Of a DNA stretch of 23,185 bases, positions 7,353 to 15,335 are shown piece after piece. Each line of letters starts with the position of its first letter. Positions within the stretch are counted from its first letter, which is position 1. The notes beneath the pieces were generated by a model. That model ran no database searches, had not been told where the DNA came from, and was given only the letters and a program-made list of their open reading frames with translations. The position numbers were made by a program, and so were the translations under genes. This stretch comes from DAIOEK01 sp964648485. Its GTDB lineage: Bacteria; Chloroflexota; Anaerolineae; Anaerolineales; Anaerolineaceae. Where the stretch lies: NCBI GenBank assembly GCA_964648485.1, contig CAZYOF010000029.1:1-23185 (forward strand), written 5' to 3'.

Positions 7353-7904
7353 CTATACTCCCGGATGGTACTCATCCTTCCATTCCGGTCTAAGAACACT
7401 CATAATTATTACATCCAGATATTTACCATATCTATACTCTGTTTCCCGGAACTGTCCTTCTCGCACAAAACCAATTTTTTCATAGCAACGGATTGCTCTG
7501 TGATTATCTTCATAAACTCGGAGCCAGACTCGGTGAAGGTTAAGGATTTCAAATGCAACCTTTAATAACAACATCATGGCTTCAGTACCTACACCTTTAT
7601 TCCAGTACTCTTTTTCACCAATAACAATGCCAACCTCTGCGTTCGCATTACGCCAATCAATCCCAATAAAACTGCAATTCCCTATGGGTTTCCATCCTTT
7701 ATTTTCTTTTACTTCTATCATGAGCGGATGTTCTTCAAGGGGTAATTGCATTGTCCGGTCAAACCAGCGGTTTTCATCTTCCAATCCCATGGGGTAGAGA
7801 ATAGTTAAACCGCGAATTACATCAGGATCATTTATCCAATTTACAAAAAGCGGTATATCTGTTCGTTCAATGGCTCGCAACCTTATATTTTTTCCGAGAT
7901 ACAT
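7353..7904 (-). CDS. RimJ/RimL-type GNAT N-acetyltransferase
   Basis: A 183-aa single-domain acetyltransferase that should transfer acetyl from acetyl-CoA to an amine. The family opening (LRAIERTDIPLFVNWIND, 9-26), an acetyl-CoA pyrophosphate loop in YWNKGVGTEAM (100-110) and the C-terminal VYEDNHRAIRCYEKIGF (130-146) match the RimJ/RimL (Acetyltransf_3) group. That group includes ribosomal-protein N-terminal acetylases, spermidine acetylases and antibiotic-modifying enzymes; the substrate cannot be told. The ATG at 7904 has a strong SD (GGGAGG, 4-5 nt gap). It is flanked by its own terminator and by the aspS terminator, so it is a single-gene transcription unit. Confidence 0.92.
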   Translation of the reverse strand: MYLGKNIRLRAIERTDIPLFVNWINDPDVIRGLTILYPMGLEDENRWFDRTMQLPLEEHPLMIEVKENKGWKPIGNCSFIGIDWRNANAEVGIVIGEKEYWNKGVGTEAMMLLLKVAFEILNLHRVWLRVYEDNHRAIRCYEKIGFVREGQFRETEYRYGKYLDVIIMSVLRPEWKDEYHPGV

Positions 7905-7924
7905 TTTTCCTCCCGATATTGATG

Positions 7925-7961
7925 AAAAAATAAAGCAGATGGGTTTTTGCTACCCATCTGC
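7925..7961 (-). terminator. Rho-independent terminator after aspS
   Basis: A perfect 10-bp stem (GCAGATGGGT with ACCCATCTGC, 7935-7944 and 7952-7961) with a 7-nt loop, then TTTATTTTTT on the minus strand. It starts 10 bp after the aspS stop. Confidence 0.92.
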
Positions 7962-7971
7962 CAGTATTTCT

Positions 7972-9291
7972 CTATGGATGCAGCCGATTGGGTCCCCTGA
8001 AGAGATAAGTCGCTTCACGTACATTCCCTAATCCGAGGAGCACCATCAGAAAACGGTTCAATCCCATCCCAAATCCTCCATGAGGAGGGCAGCCATATTT
8101 AAAGAAGTCAAGGTAGAACTGGATTGGTCCGGCTGTTAATCCTTTTTCTTCTGCCTGTTTAAGTAAAACCTCAGCGCGGTGTTCACGCTGTGCCCCTGTC
8201 GTAATTTCCAAACCACTGCCCAGCAAATCGAAGCTCTTCGTCAAGTTAGGATTATCCTCATGACGCATATGATAGAAAGGACGAACAGATATGGGCCAGT
8301 CTTTTACAAATACAAAATCATTACCATATTTATCTTTTACATACTTACCCAATAAACGTTCCCCGCCTGGATCGATATCACCTTTACGTTCCGGAGGAAG
8401 GGAATAATCCTGTGCTTTTAGAATGGCATAAGCTTCGCTCATAGTTAATCTTGGAAAAGGTGTCTCAGGAACAACCAGATCAACCCCCAAAAGGTCACGA
8501 ATTTCATCGCCATGAACCTCTTTCACTCTTTTATAAACGTATTGCAGCCATTCCTCGTGAAATTTCATTACATCTTCGTGGCTGTCGATCCAACTTATTT
8601 CGACATCTACTCCTGTAAACTCAGTCATATGACGTGAGGTAAAAGAAGGATCAGCTCTGAAAACCGGCCCTATTTCACAGACTTTATCATACCCGGCGGC
8701 CATCGCCATTTGTTTATAAAATTGGGGTGATTGCGATAGATACGCCTTGCGATCAAAATATTGCAGTTCAAAAAGTTCCGCTCCAGATTCACTTGGAGAG
8801 CCCATAATTTTCGGACTATGCATCTCCCTGAATCCTTCTTTGATCCAGTATTCACGCATCGCCATTTCGGCAGTTGTTTGTACTTTAAAGATAATCGCTG
8901 TTTCTGGTCGGCGCAGATCAAGGTAGCGCCAATCCAGACGATAATCCATCTCGGGGAGTGTTTCGGCAAAGGGGTCTAATGGCAGGGGAGATTCAGCAAG
9001 GTTCTCAACCTGAACATCCAGTAATTGAATCTCAAGACCATTCAACTTCACAATTGGATTATCAATTACCAATCCCCGAATTGTGACGGCACTTTCGGTG
9101 GTGAGTGCTGAGATTTTCGCCGCCATTTCTTCATTTACTGATTTTTCAAAAACTACCTGTGCAGCAGCTGTATGATCACGAATCACCAGAAATTGCATTT
9201 TCTTCTGGTCGCGAAGTGTTTGTAGCCAGCCCTGAATTTTGACTTCCCTGCCGATAAACTTCCTAAGTTCCTTGATGGGGGTTCTTTCCAT
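7972..9291 (-). CDS. aspS: Aspartyl-tRNA synthetase, archaeal/eukaryal type
   Basis: Class II synthetase charging tRNA-Asp, and possibly also tRNA-Asn, with aspartate. At 439 aa it lacks the large GAD insertion of standard bacterial AspRS. The layout is an N-terminal OB-fold anticodon domain (about 5-105), motif 1 near RLDWRYLDLRRPE (118-130), motif 2 around FRADPSFTSRHMTEF (211-225) and motif 3 in GGFGMGLNRF (405-414, R413). In archaeal enzymes a Trp or His two residues after the conserved GW helps decide whether tRNA-Asn is also charged. Here that residue is Gln (Q24 in GWLQTL), so specificity is unclear. The ATG at 9291 is chosen over a TTG at 9297: GGAG at 9298-9301 is 6 nt from the ATG but abuts the TTG. 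Confidence 0.94.
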   Translation of the reverse strand: MERTPIKELRKFIGREVKIQGWLQTLRDQKKMQFLVIRDHTAAAQVVFEKSVNEEMAAKISALTTESAVTIRGLVIDNPIVKLNGLEIQLLDVQVENLAESPLPLDPFAETLPEMDYRLDWRYLDLRRPETAIIFKVQTTAEMAMREYWIKEGFREMHSPKIMGSPSESGAELFELQYFDRKAYLSQSPQFYKQMAMAAGYDKVCEIGPVFRADPSFTSRHMTEFTGVDVEISWIDSHEDVMKFHEEWLQYVYKRVKEVHGDEIRDLLGVDLVVPETPFPRLTMSEAYAILKAQDYSLPPERKGDIDPGGERLLGKYVKDKYGNDFVFVKDWPISVRPFYHMRHEDNPNLTKSFDLLGSGLEITTGAQREHRAEVLLKQAEEKGLTAGPIQFYLDFFKYGCPPHGGFGMGLNRFLMVLLGLGNVREATYLFRGPNRLHP

Positions 9292-9356
9292 AATCAACTC
9301 CAGTATAAATCGGAAAATAATTACACCAAAAATACTCGCCTGGGTATATGCTCGTT

Positions 9357-9384
9357 ATTATACGCCAAAGTAATGGGAAAACAA
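9357..9384 (-). promoter_or_regulatory. Probable aspS promoter
   Basis: On the minus strand, a -35-like TTGTTT (9384-9379), a 16-bp spacer and a perfect -10 TATAAT (9362-9357). Transcription would start near 9350, giving a leader of about 60 nt with the aspS SD at its end. The rest of the 9298-9445 gap shows no further structure. Confidence 0.6.
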
Positions 9385-9445
9385 TGAACTAACCTTTTTA
9401 GGTGTGGTTACATCAGGTTTAAAGTCAAAAGTTATTTAATGGTGA

Positions 9446-10474
9446 TTATGTCAGGTTTCTCACTGCTTCCTGCGGTGAAATCTCGCGATTTAATACTTTT
9501 TCAAGCTCTAGCTGAAATGCTTCACGCGCACTATGATTGTCCCACTTCCGCAACAACTCTGCCTTCAACATTTCCTGCATTTCAGTTTTTATCCTTGATT
9601 TTTCTCTTCTTTCCCATTCACCAGATGAAATAAGCCATCGATGATGATTTTCTATCTCTGCTATGAGTTCATCAACCCCCTGCCCAGACGTAGCAATGGT
9701 TCTCACAACAGGAGGCTGCCAGCCTGAATCATCATGGATCAGAGAGTCACCTACGTTTGCATTTAGTAATTGGTGATGCCCTTTATTGCGGATGGATCCA
9801 TTTGCCAATTCCAGCATACTACGTAAAGCACGTTCTGTTGCCTCAACGCCCGGGCGATCAGCCTTATTCACGACCAAAATGTCAGCTATCTCGAGAATAC
9901 CCGCTTTTATAGCCTGGATGTCGTCTCCCAAACCAGGAGCTTCTACTACCAAAGTAGAATGAGCCAGGCGGACAATATCAACTTCATTCTGCCCCGCCCC
10001 TACGGTTTCGATAATTACCCTGGAATAGCCAGCACAATCAAACACTTGTGCCAGAGCAGCAGTCTGGATAGCCAATCCTCCTAATGCACCTCTACTTGCC
10101 ATTGATCGTATAAATACACTGGCATCACCAGAGAGATCTCTCATTCTGACTCGATCTCCCAGAACTGCGCCCCCGCTAAATGGACTGGTCGGATCTACAG
10201 CGATGATAGCAATTTTTCCCGTGGGATCTATTTTTCTTAGATTGAGTACGACCTGGTTTACAAGGGATGATTTACCAGTTCCGGGTGAACCGGTTACTCC
10301 GATGAGGTGAGCCTTACCACCCAATGGATAAATTGTTGAGAGAATATTTCGACCTTCTTCAGTGTCATTCTCCACTGCAGACAAAGCTCGGGCAAGCATC
10401 AAACGATCACCCGATATTAAAGCTTGGATATCTACTGGCATTTGATTGTTAATGGTTGGAGGGATATCCTCCAA
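9446..10474 (-). CDS. meaB: MeaB/ArgK-type GTPase, methylmalonyl-CoA mutase chaperone
   Basis: G3E-family GTPase that loads and protects the adenosylcobalamin cofactor of methylmalonyl-CoA mutase. The P-loop GSPGTGKS is at 62-69, followed by the family signature AVDPTSPFSGGAVLGDRVRM, a switch region with ETVGAGQNEVD, and NKADRPG as the guanine-specificity motif. Length (342 aa) is normal for the family. It lies 9 bp downstream of the mutase B12-binding subunit gene, which fits its role. The start is uncertain: TTG at 10474 lies inside a palindrome and has only CAGG before it, while an ATG at 10441 would shorten the protein by 11 residues and has no SD. No terminator was found after it. Confidence 0.94.
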   Translation of the reverse strand: MEDIPPTINNQMPVDIQALISGDRLMLARALSAVENDTEEGRNILSTIYPLGGKAHLIGVTGSPGTGKSSLVNQVVLNLRKIDPTGKIAIIAVDPTSPFSGGAVLGDRVRMRDLSGDASVFIRSMASRGALGGLAIQTAALAQVFDCAGYSRVIIETVGAGQNEVDIVRLAHSTLVVEAPGLGDDIQAIKAGILEIADILVVNKADRPGVEATERALRSMLELANGSIRNKGHHQLLNANVGDSLIHDDSGWQPPVVRTIATSGQGVDELIAEIENHHRWLISSGEWERREKSRIKTEMQEMLKAELLRKWDNHSAREAFQLELEKVLNREISPQEAVRNLT

Positions 10475-10476
10475 CC
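10454..10476. repeat. 23-bp palindrome across the meaB start
   Basis: Perfect 9-bp arms GGTTGGAGG and CCTCCAACC around the 5-bp centre GATAT. In the mRNA this makes a hairpin over the TTG start that hides the only GGAGG in the area. It might tune translation of meaB relative to the upstream subunit, or it may be an operator. The function is inferred. Confidence 0.6.
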
Positions 10477-10483
10477 TGTCTGA

Positions 10484-10882
10484 TTAATTGAGTACAAATT
10501 TTTGAATATCTTCAGCAATAACCTGGGTAGATGTCCCAGGACCATAGACTGCTCTTACACCAGCATCTGTAAGCGCTGGCACATCCTCCTCAGGAATAAT
10601 CCCTCCAATGACAACCGCCACTTTATCTTGCCCCTGTTTTTTGAGTAATTCCATCACTCGTGGAACCAGCGCCAGATGTGCACCCGAAAGGATAGATAAT
10701 CCGACTGCATCCACATCCTCCTGAAGAGCAGCTTCTGCTATCATTTCTGGGGTTTGCCGTAAACCGGTGTATATCACTTCCATACCGGCATCCCGTAAAG
10801 CACGGGCAACAACTTTTGCACCGCGGTCATGCCCATCTAATCCTGGTTTTGCCACAAGAACACGGATTTTCTTTTCTGCCAT
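10484..10882 (-). CDS. Methylmalonyl-CoA mutase, cobalamin-binding (small) subunit
   Basis: A 132-aa free-standing B12-binding domain, matching the C-terminal domain of methylmalonyl-CoA mutase. It binds cobalamin base-off/His-on: GLDGHDRG holds the DxHxxG motif with H18 as the cobalt ligand, SILSG (63-67) and the GG of VIGGIIP (93-94) line the dimethylbenzimidazole tail pocket. Archaea and several bacteria carry this domain as a separate subunit that pairs with a large catalytic chain, which is not in this window. The SD GGGAG is 7 nt before the ATG. It is the first gene of a two-gene unit with meaB. A related acyl-CoA mutase such as isobutyryl-CoA mutase is an alternative partner. Confidence 0.94.
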   Translation of the reverse strand: MAEKKIRVLVAKPGLDGHDRGAKVVARALRDAGMEVIYTGLRQTPEMIAEAALQEDVDAVGLSILSGAHLALVPRVMELLKKQGQDKVAVVIGGIIPEEDVPALTDAGVRAVYGPGTSTQVIAEDIQKFVLN

Positions 10883-10923
10883 TGTAATTCTCCCTGGGGT
10901 GAATTTTTGAGCTGGATAGATAA

Positions 10924-10950
10924 ATTATACACCAGCCAGGTTTTATTCAA
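10924..10950 (-). promoter_or_regulatory. Probable promoter of the B12-subunit/meaB unit
   Basis: On the minus strand, TTGAAT (10950-10945), a 15-bp spacer and a perfect TATAAT (10929-10924), about 40 bp before the ATG at 10882. The spacer is shorter than ideal. Confidence 0.5.
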
Positions 10951-11031
10951 TTCATCTGCGGAATTGGGAATATCTATTTGCTCAAGTATTTTTACTAATC
11001 TATCAGGTTCCATGCTGAAGCCTGCGCGTGC

Positions 11032-11037
11032 TATAAT
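11032..11037 (+). promoter_or_regulatory. -10 element of the EamA transporter gene
   Basis: A perfect TATAAT 21 bp before the ATG at 11059, with only a weak -35 candidate (TTCCAT, 11008-11013, 18-bp spacer). The rest of the 176-bp divergent gap (10883-11058) holds this and the opposite promoter and nothing else recognisable. Confidence 0.5.
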
Positions 11038-11058
11038 TCCATTTTTCGAGAAATCATT

Positions 11059-11991
11059 ATGCCGCTTATCAACGATCCAAAAAATTTAACCCTTCTCGGG
11101 GGTGCAGCAGCACTCCTTGCAGCTTTTCTTTGGTCTGCAGCCGCAATTATTTTTCGTAAACTGGGTGAAAATATTCCACCCACAGAATTAAATCTGGTGA
11201 AGGGTAGCCTTGCCGTCGCCATGATGATCATCACCACTTTGCTTCTCGGCGAGAAAAACCCCAATACATCCACATTCACGCTCATTCTTTTAGCTCTGAG
11301 TGGGATTATTGGAATTGGTCTGGGTGATACAGCATACTTTGAATCACTAAATAAACTTGGAGCCCGATTGGCTCTATTAATGGGGGTTCTTTCGCCACCA
11401 ATGGCAGGATTAATTTCATGGGGATTTCTCCGTGAGAAGCTGCCGGCAATTTCGTGGCTGGGGATTTTGATCACCCTCGCGGGCGTCTCCTGGGTCATCA
11501 TGCAGGAGCAATCAGACCACCCGGGAAAAAGGCAGTTGTGGGTCGGTTTAATCTTTGCATTCATCGCGAGCCTGGCCCAATCTATAGGAGCTGTAATTTC
11601 ACGATACGCACTAACTTCCTCAGATATCTCAGCACTGCAGACTGCCATTATTCGCTTGCTTGCAGGTATCGGCTCCTTACTCATTGTTATAGCATTTCAG
11701 AAAGGTAAACGCTTCGTATGGTTGAAGAAATCAGATGATGCGAACCCTAAGCCCCGCAAATTGATTGGTATGATTGCTCTGGTGGGTTTTATAGGCACTT
11801 ACCTGGCGATCTGGTTGCAACAAGTTGCTCTGCAGCTTGCCCCCGCGGGTATTACACAAACATTCCTCTCAACCAGCCCCATCTTTATTTTGCCCATTGC
11901 CGCACTAAGGGGAGAAAAAGTATCCTGGAAAGCGGTGCTTGGTGTGGTTATTTCCCTGGTGGGTGTGGTCTTGCTCTTCTCTGTCAATTAA
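11059..11991 (+). CDS. EamA/DMT-superfamily transporter
   Basis: A 310-aa integral membrane protein of the drug/metabolite transporter superfamily. It is built from two repeated EamA domains (about 8-140 and 155-308), giving about ten hydrophobic segments. The first half ends in a typical helix (ISWLGILITLAGVSWVIM), and the second ends in the matching VSWKAVLGVVISLVGVVLL. A hydrophilic loop (about residues 215-235, KKSDDANPKPRK) separates two helices in the second half. Members export amino acids or small metabolites; the substrate cannot be read. The ATG has only a weak GAG upstream. Its last 8 bp overlap the end of the convergent glycosyltransferase gene, whose operon it may or may not serve. 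Confidence 0.92.
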   Translation: MPLINDPKNLTLLGGAAALLAAFLWSAAAIIFRKLGENIPPTELNLVKGSLAVAMMIITTLLLGEKNPNTSTFTLILLALSGIIGIGLGDTAYFESLNKLGARLALLMGVLSPPMAGLISWGFLREKLPAISWLGILITLAGVSWVIMQEQSDHPGKRQLWVGLIFAFIASLAQSIGAVISRYALTSSDISALQTAIIRLLAGIGSLLIVIAFQKGKRFVWLKKSDDANPKPRKLIGMIALVGFIGTYLAIWLQQVALQLAPAGITQTFLSTSPIFILPIAALRGEKVSWKAVLGVVISLVGVVLLFSVN

Positions 11992-13201
11992 TTGAATGTT
12001 TTTTTTCAAGTACTTCGTTGTAAAACGAAGATATATCATGACGAATTTTTTCTGCATCTGCGCGATGATGGACAATTTCCAGGTTGTATTGGGCTGCTCG
12101 CTCTTGAAGGTCCTTATTCAATAACCCTTCCAAAATTCCTTCTGTTATTGAATTTGGATCATTCGGATCAACCAGTAGGCCATTTCTACCGTGCTCGATC
12201 CATTCTTCCAATGATTCAATTCTACCGACAATCGGTAAACATCCTAATGCCATCCCCTCTAATACCGAGTTGGGGGTACCATCATGGGTAGCTGGTGATA
12301 TCAGAACACTGCTCAGGCGAAACCTTTCCCATAGAATTTTCTGCGGTTCCGGATCGAGAAGACAAACGCGGTCGTCCAGAGAAAGTCGTTTCACCCACTT
12401 TTCCGCATCCACCTGCCCACGCATCGATGTAGCCCAGAACGTGGCATGAGGTTCCTTTGCATGGATTAATGGAATTGCCTGAAAAAACGAATCATTCATT
12501 ACATATGCTGGTCTGATACCACGCGGATTAATTACCCGCCAGGGATCACGGTTTAGAACATCTCTCTGTCGAATGGATGCAGGATCTCGCATCATCGCAG
12601 AGAGTTGCAAACCACCATTACCGGGAGCAAACCGAGCAGGGTTACCCTCTCGATATCCCCATTCACCTGCCAATCGGATATCGCGAAAACAATCTGCCAT
12701 AAACCCATCTGCCCGAATGACCGCTTTTCGAGTCATGTACTGCATCAGCGGGGATCCATTTGCGTGTAGCGTAAAATCATTCCCCCATGTCGATATGATC
12801 ACAGGAATTTCTGCAGGCGAATAAGCTGAAAGCATCCCTTCATAAGGGATCCTTAAACCATGAACAAGATCAGGTTTTACCTGGTCAAGTATTTTCTGGT
12901 ATGAATCAACTGCCCGCATTACTGTGATAGGACCCAGATAGTACCGGAGATTCAACAAGCTTAATCGCGTATTTTGGATGATTTTCTTCGAAATTTTCTT
13001 AAAATGGGTACTAGAATTCCCCGCACCAGCTGTAGCAGTCTGCGAGAAAGCCAGAGGCAGAATGTGCAACTCTGATACACCTTCAGGTAATTCGCAAAAA
13101 TAGGTGCTCAGCAAAGCGATCTCATAGCCGATCGATGCTACCTGACGGATCCAAGATTTTGCCGTAGGGCTTCGACCATCCGCAATGATTAATACTTTCA
13201 T
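11984..13201 (-). CDS. GT-B glycosyltransferase, family 4-like (third GT of the operon)
   Basis: A 405-aa cytoplasmic or membrane-peripheral glycosyltransferase, predicted to transfer a sugar from a nucleotide-sugar donor onto a lipid-linked glycan. The N-terminal acceptor domain starts MKVLIIADGRSP. The donor domain carries the GT4 signature HDGTPNSVLEGMALG, with the conserved Glu, followed by a second acidic site in IESLEEW. Last gene of the wecC-wecB-GT-GT-GT operon; its ATG overlaps the preceding stop in ATGA (13198-13201), so translation is probably coupled. The 3' end overlaps the convergent EamA gene by 8 bp, and no terminator is seen between them. Sugar and linkage cannot be told. Confidence 0.9.
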   Translation of the reverse strand: MKVLIIADGRSPTAKSWIRQVASIGYEIALLSTYFCELPEGVSELHILPLAFSQTATAGAGNSSTHFKKISKKIIQNTRLSLLNLRYYLGPITVMRAVDSYQKILDQVKPDLVHGLRIPYEGMLSAYSPAEIPVIISTWGNDFTLHANGSPLMQYMTRKAVIRADGFMADCFRDIRLAGEWGYREGNPARFAPGNGGLQLSAMMRDPASIRQRDVLNRDPWRVINPRGIRPAYVMNDSFFQAIPLIHAKEPHATFWATSMRGQVDAEKWVKRLSLDDRVCLLDPEPQKILWERFRLSSVLISPATHDGTPNSVLEGMALGCLPIVGRIESLEEWIEHGRNGLLVDPNDPNSITEGILEGLLNKDLQERAAQYNLEIVHHRADAEKIRHDISSFYNEVLEKKHSIN

Positions 13202-14304
13202 AAATGGCTCACGGTGTGGATAGCTTCCAGGAATACATCCACCATTTTTTCAAGATTGATTTCTTCCCGCACAATCCGGTAAGATTCCATACCCATCTGA
13301 GGTAATTTCTCACCGTTGCACAATGCATTTTTCAATACGCTCTTCAGGTCTTCTAAATCACCCGGGATGATGTGCCAGCCATTGGATGAACGCACCAGAT
13401 TAGATTGTGTGCCATCCCCCTCTGCGACAATTACGGGCAAGGCATACGACATTGCCTGCTGAATAGCCAAACCGCCCGTACCTGGCAGAACAAATAAATC
13501 GGCATTTACAAAATAAGGAGTCAATAAATCTCCAATGAGAGTGCCAGTGAATATTGTGTCTGGATAAATCTCTGCAGCGATGTTTTCCAACCTTTTTCGA
13601 TCTGGACCATCACCAACAATTGTCAGTCTAGGTTGTATACTTTCAGGCAAACTAGCACATGCGTACATTAACATGTCCAACCTTTTTCTCTGCTGCAACC
13701 TGCCGACAAACAAGAGATTTGCTTTCACTTTTGGTGCTTCCCGCGAGACAGGTGGATCCATCGGCGCCGAGGTCACCGCATTGGGAGCGACAAAGACTCG
13801 ATCGGGCGCAATACCCAGCCGCCGGTACTCCTCTGCACCTGAATCGCTATACGCAATCATCGCATCGAAGGATAGCAGGAAGTTCCTGCGGGAGCTTTCG
13901 CGTAAGAGAGCATTGAAACCTTTCAAATCCGGGGCACCCAATCCCCAACCAACTACCGGCTTGCCATGTCGATGCATCCATCGTATTGCAGCCGAACTTG
14001 CTGGATAGCGTGGGTTCGCTTCCAAGATAAGAACGTCTGGTTGAACAGCTCTGATCCAGTCAAGCAGATTCCTCTGCCAGCAGAGGTAAAAGGACCCGCC
14101 AAAAACATGTACATTTTCCGCGTGTTGGTAACGGGCAAAAAATAATTTTTGAAATAACTCAATGCTCTCATCTCTTCGGGGATTGCCTGCAAAAACATCC
14201 AATCCGCCTGAACAAGACTCCGCCAGTAAATCAAAAAATGGCGCTCTGTAAAAGGGAAGCACTCTCTGCTGAACTGCTGCCTTTCCGTGAAACGTTCTAC
14301 TCAT
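13198..14304 (-). CDS. GT-B glycosyltransferase, family 4-like (second GT of the operon)
   Basis: A 368-aa GT-B enzyme. The N-terminal domain contains VLPFYRAPFFDLLAE, typical of sugar transferases that bind lipid-linked acceptors. The donor domain starts at LLFVGRLQQRKRLDML and continues with TIVGDGPDRKRLE. The usual EX7E position reads GTGGLAIQQAMSYALPVIVA, with Gln where the first Glu is common, a variant also found in active relatives. The ATG overlaps the upstream stop in ATGA (14301-14304), and its own stop overlaps the next ATG in the same way. The role is assembly of the repeat unit of the ManNAcA-containing polysaccharide proposed for this operon; specificity is unknown. Confidence 0.9.
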   Translation of the reverse strand: MSRTFHGKAAVQQRVLPFYRAPFFDLLAESCSGGLDVFAGNPRRDESIELFQKLFFARYQHAENVHVFGGSFYLCWQRNLLDWIRAVQPDVLILEANPRYPASSAAIRWMHRHGKPVVGWGLGAPDLKGFNALLRESSRRNFLLSFDAMIAYSDSGAEEYRRLGIAPDRVFVAPNAVTSAPMDPPVSREAPKVKANLLFVGRLQQRKRLDMLMYACASLPESIQPRLTIVGDGPDRKRLENIAAEIYPDTIFTGTLIGDLLTPYFVNADLFVLPGTGGLAIQQAMSYALPVIVAEGDGTQSNLVRSSNGWHIIPGDLEDLKSVLKNALCNGEKLPQMGMESYRIVREEINLEKMVDVFLEAIHTVSHL

Positions 14305-15335
14305 TTTGGAAAAATCACCTGTAAATACTTGTCGATCATATTATCCAATGAGAAGTATGTCTCTGCCCTGTGACGTGCATTTTGTCGATATTCTGCCAGA
14401 TTATCCACAAGGTCATTTGCCCTCTCGGTGAATCCTTCTACCGAAGCAGGTTCACCTTTCCATACATCTCCGCCATAAGGAATAACCGCAGCACAGGTAG
14501 AATCAACTAGCTCACTGATTGCACCATTCTCCCATCCAATTACTGGAAGTCCGCATGCAAGTGCTTCGATCACAGAATTTGGGCAAGCCGGATTCATTTC
14601 AACCGAGAAGAATGCATGAGCTCTTTGCATTTCTCGGATGATGCTTTGCCTGGGTAGAATCCCAAGCCATTTGAATCTTCCCGGCAACTTAACTTCAACC
14701 CGTTTCTGAATATCATCAGGGATATCTCCTGCAGCAGACAGCATTATTGGTAAACCCAGATGAGAACGCCAATCTTGCAGCGCCTTCACTGCATTAAATA
14801 AACCCTGTTCAAGACCATTTTTTAGATGACCTTCGACGAGTAAAACCTGTATGCCATTGGATATGGTCGGTATTTCTCGGGGAGGAGCATAACGTTCAAG
14901 ATCCACACCGTTGTATATAATCTCCGTTGGTTTTTCCACCCCACCATATTTTTCTTCCCACCATGAAAGTGAAAACCGGCTCTGGTAAACAATTCGCGTC
15001 GCAAGTATATTCCTGATTGTTTTTAGTATCCAATTATTAATCTCTGATCGCAGATAATGTTTTAATCCAGTATTTTTAACGCGATGAACCCAGTTCATAC
15101 CATCCAAACGCTGGATGATGGGAATCCGCCTTCTTTTTATATCACTCAATAATTTTAAATGTTTACTTCCGGCGATGACCAGAACTGCATCCAGGTCTGA
15201 TTGAGTCAGATCATATGTAATTTTGTGCCCACGGCGAGTTATTCCGCTAACAAATTTTTCGTGAAATGATGCAGGTCCACCCAACCCTTTGACACCGGGG
15301 ATAATCCCAATGGTTCGGGAATGATGATTATCCAT
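14301..15335 (-). CDS. GT-B glycosyltransferase, family 4-like (first GT of the operon)
   Basis: A 344-aa GT-B enzyme. The N-terminus has the GT4 glycine loop (GIIPGVKGLGGPASF), a linker around YQSRFSLSWW, and IIYNGVDLERYAPP at the domain junction. The donor site has EMNPACPNSVIEALACGLPVIGW, whose first part matches the EX7E nucleotide-sugar motif. The start is either ATG at 15335, overlapping the wecB stop as TGATG, or TTG one codon earlier; GGAG upstream is 10 nt and 7 nt away respectively. It sits directly after wecB, so a ManNAc or ManNAcA donor is a fair guess but is not shown by the sequence. Confidence 0.9.
   Translation of the reverse strand: MDNHHSRTIGIIPGVKGLGGPASFHEKFVSGITRRGHKITYDLTQSDLDAVLVIAGSKHLKLLSDIKRRRIPIIQRLDGMNWVHRVKNTGLKHYLRSEINNWILKTIRNILATRIVYQSRFSLSWWEEKYGGVEKPTEIIYNGVDLERYAPPREIPTISNGIQVLLVEGHLKNGLEQGLFNAVKALQDWRSHLGLPIMLSAAGDIPDDIQKRVEVKLPGRFKWLGILPRQSIIREMQRAHAFFSVEMNPACPNSVIEALACGLPVIGWENGAISELVDSTCAAVIPYGGDVWKGEPASVEGFTERANDLVDNLAEYRQNARHRAETYFSLDNMIDKYLQVIFPK

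Noticed and set aside
11031..11684. Long minus-strand frame opposite the EamA gene (217 codons)
   Set aside because: Arg/Ala/Ile-rich composition without domains or an SD. The plus-strand frame has clear membrane helices and both EamA repeats.
13580..14008. Plus-strand frame inside the second glycosyltransferase gene
   Set aside because: Antisense shadow of a well-supported GT-B gene in an overlapping operon.
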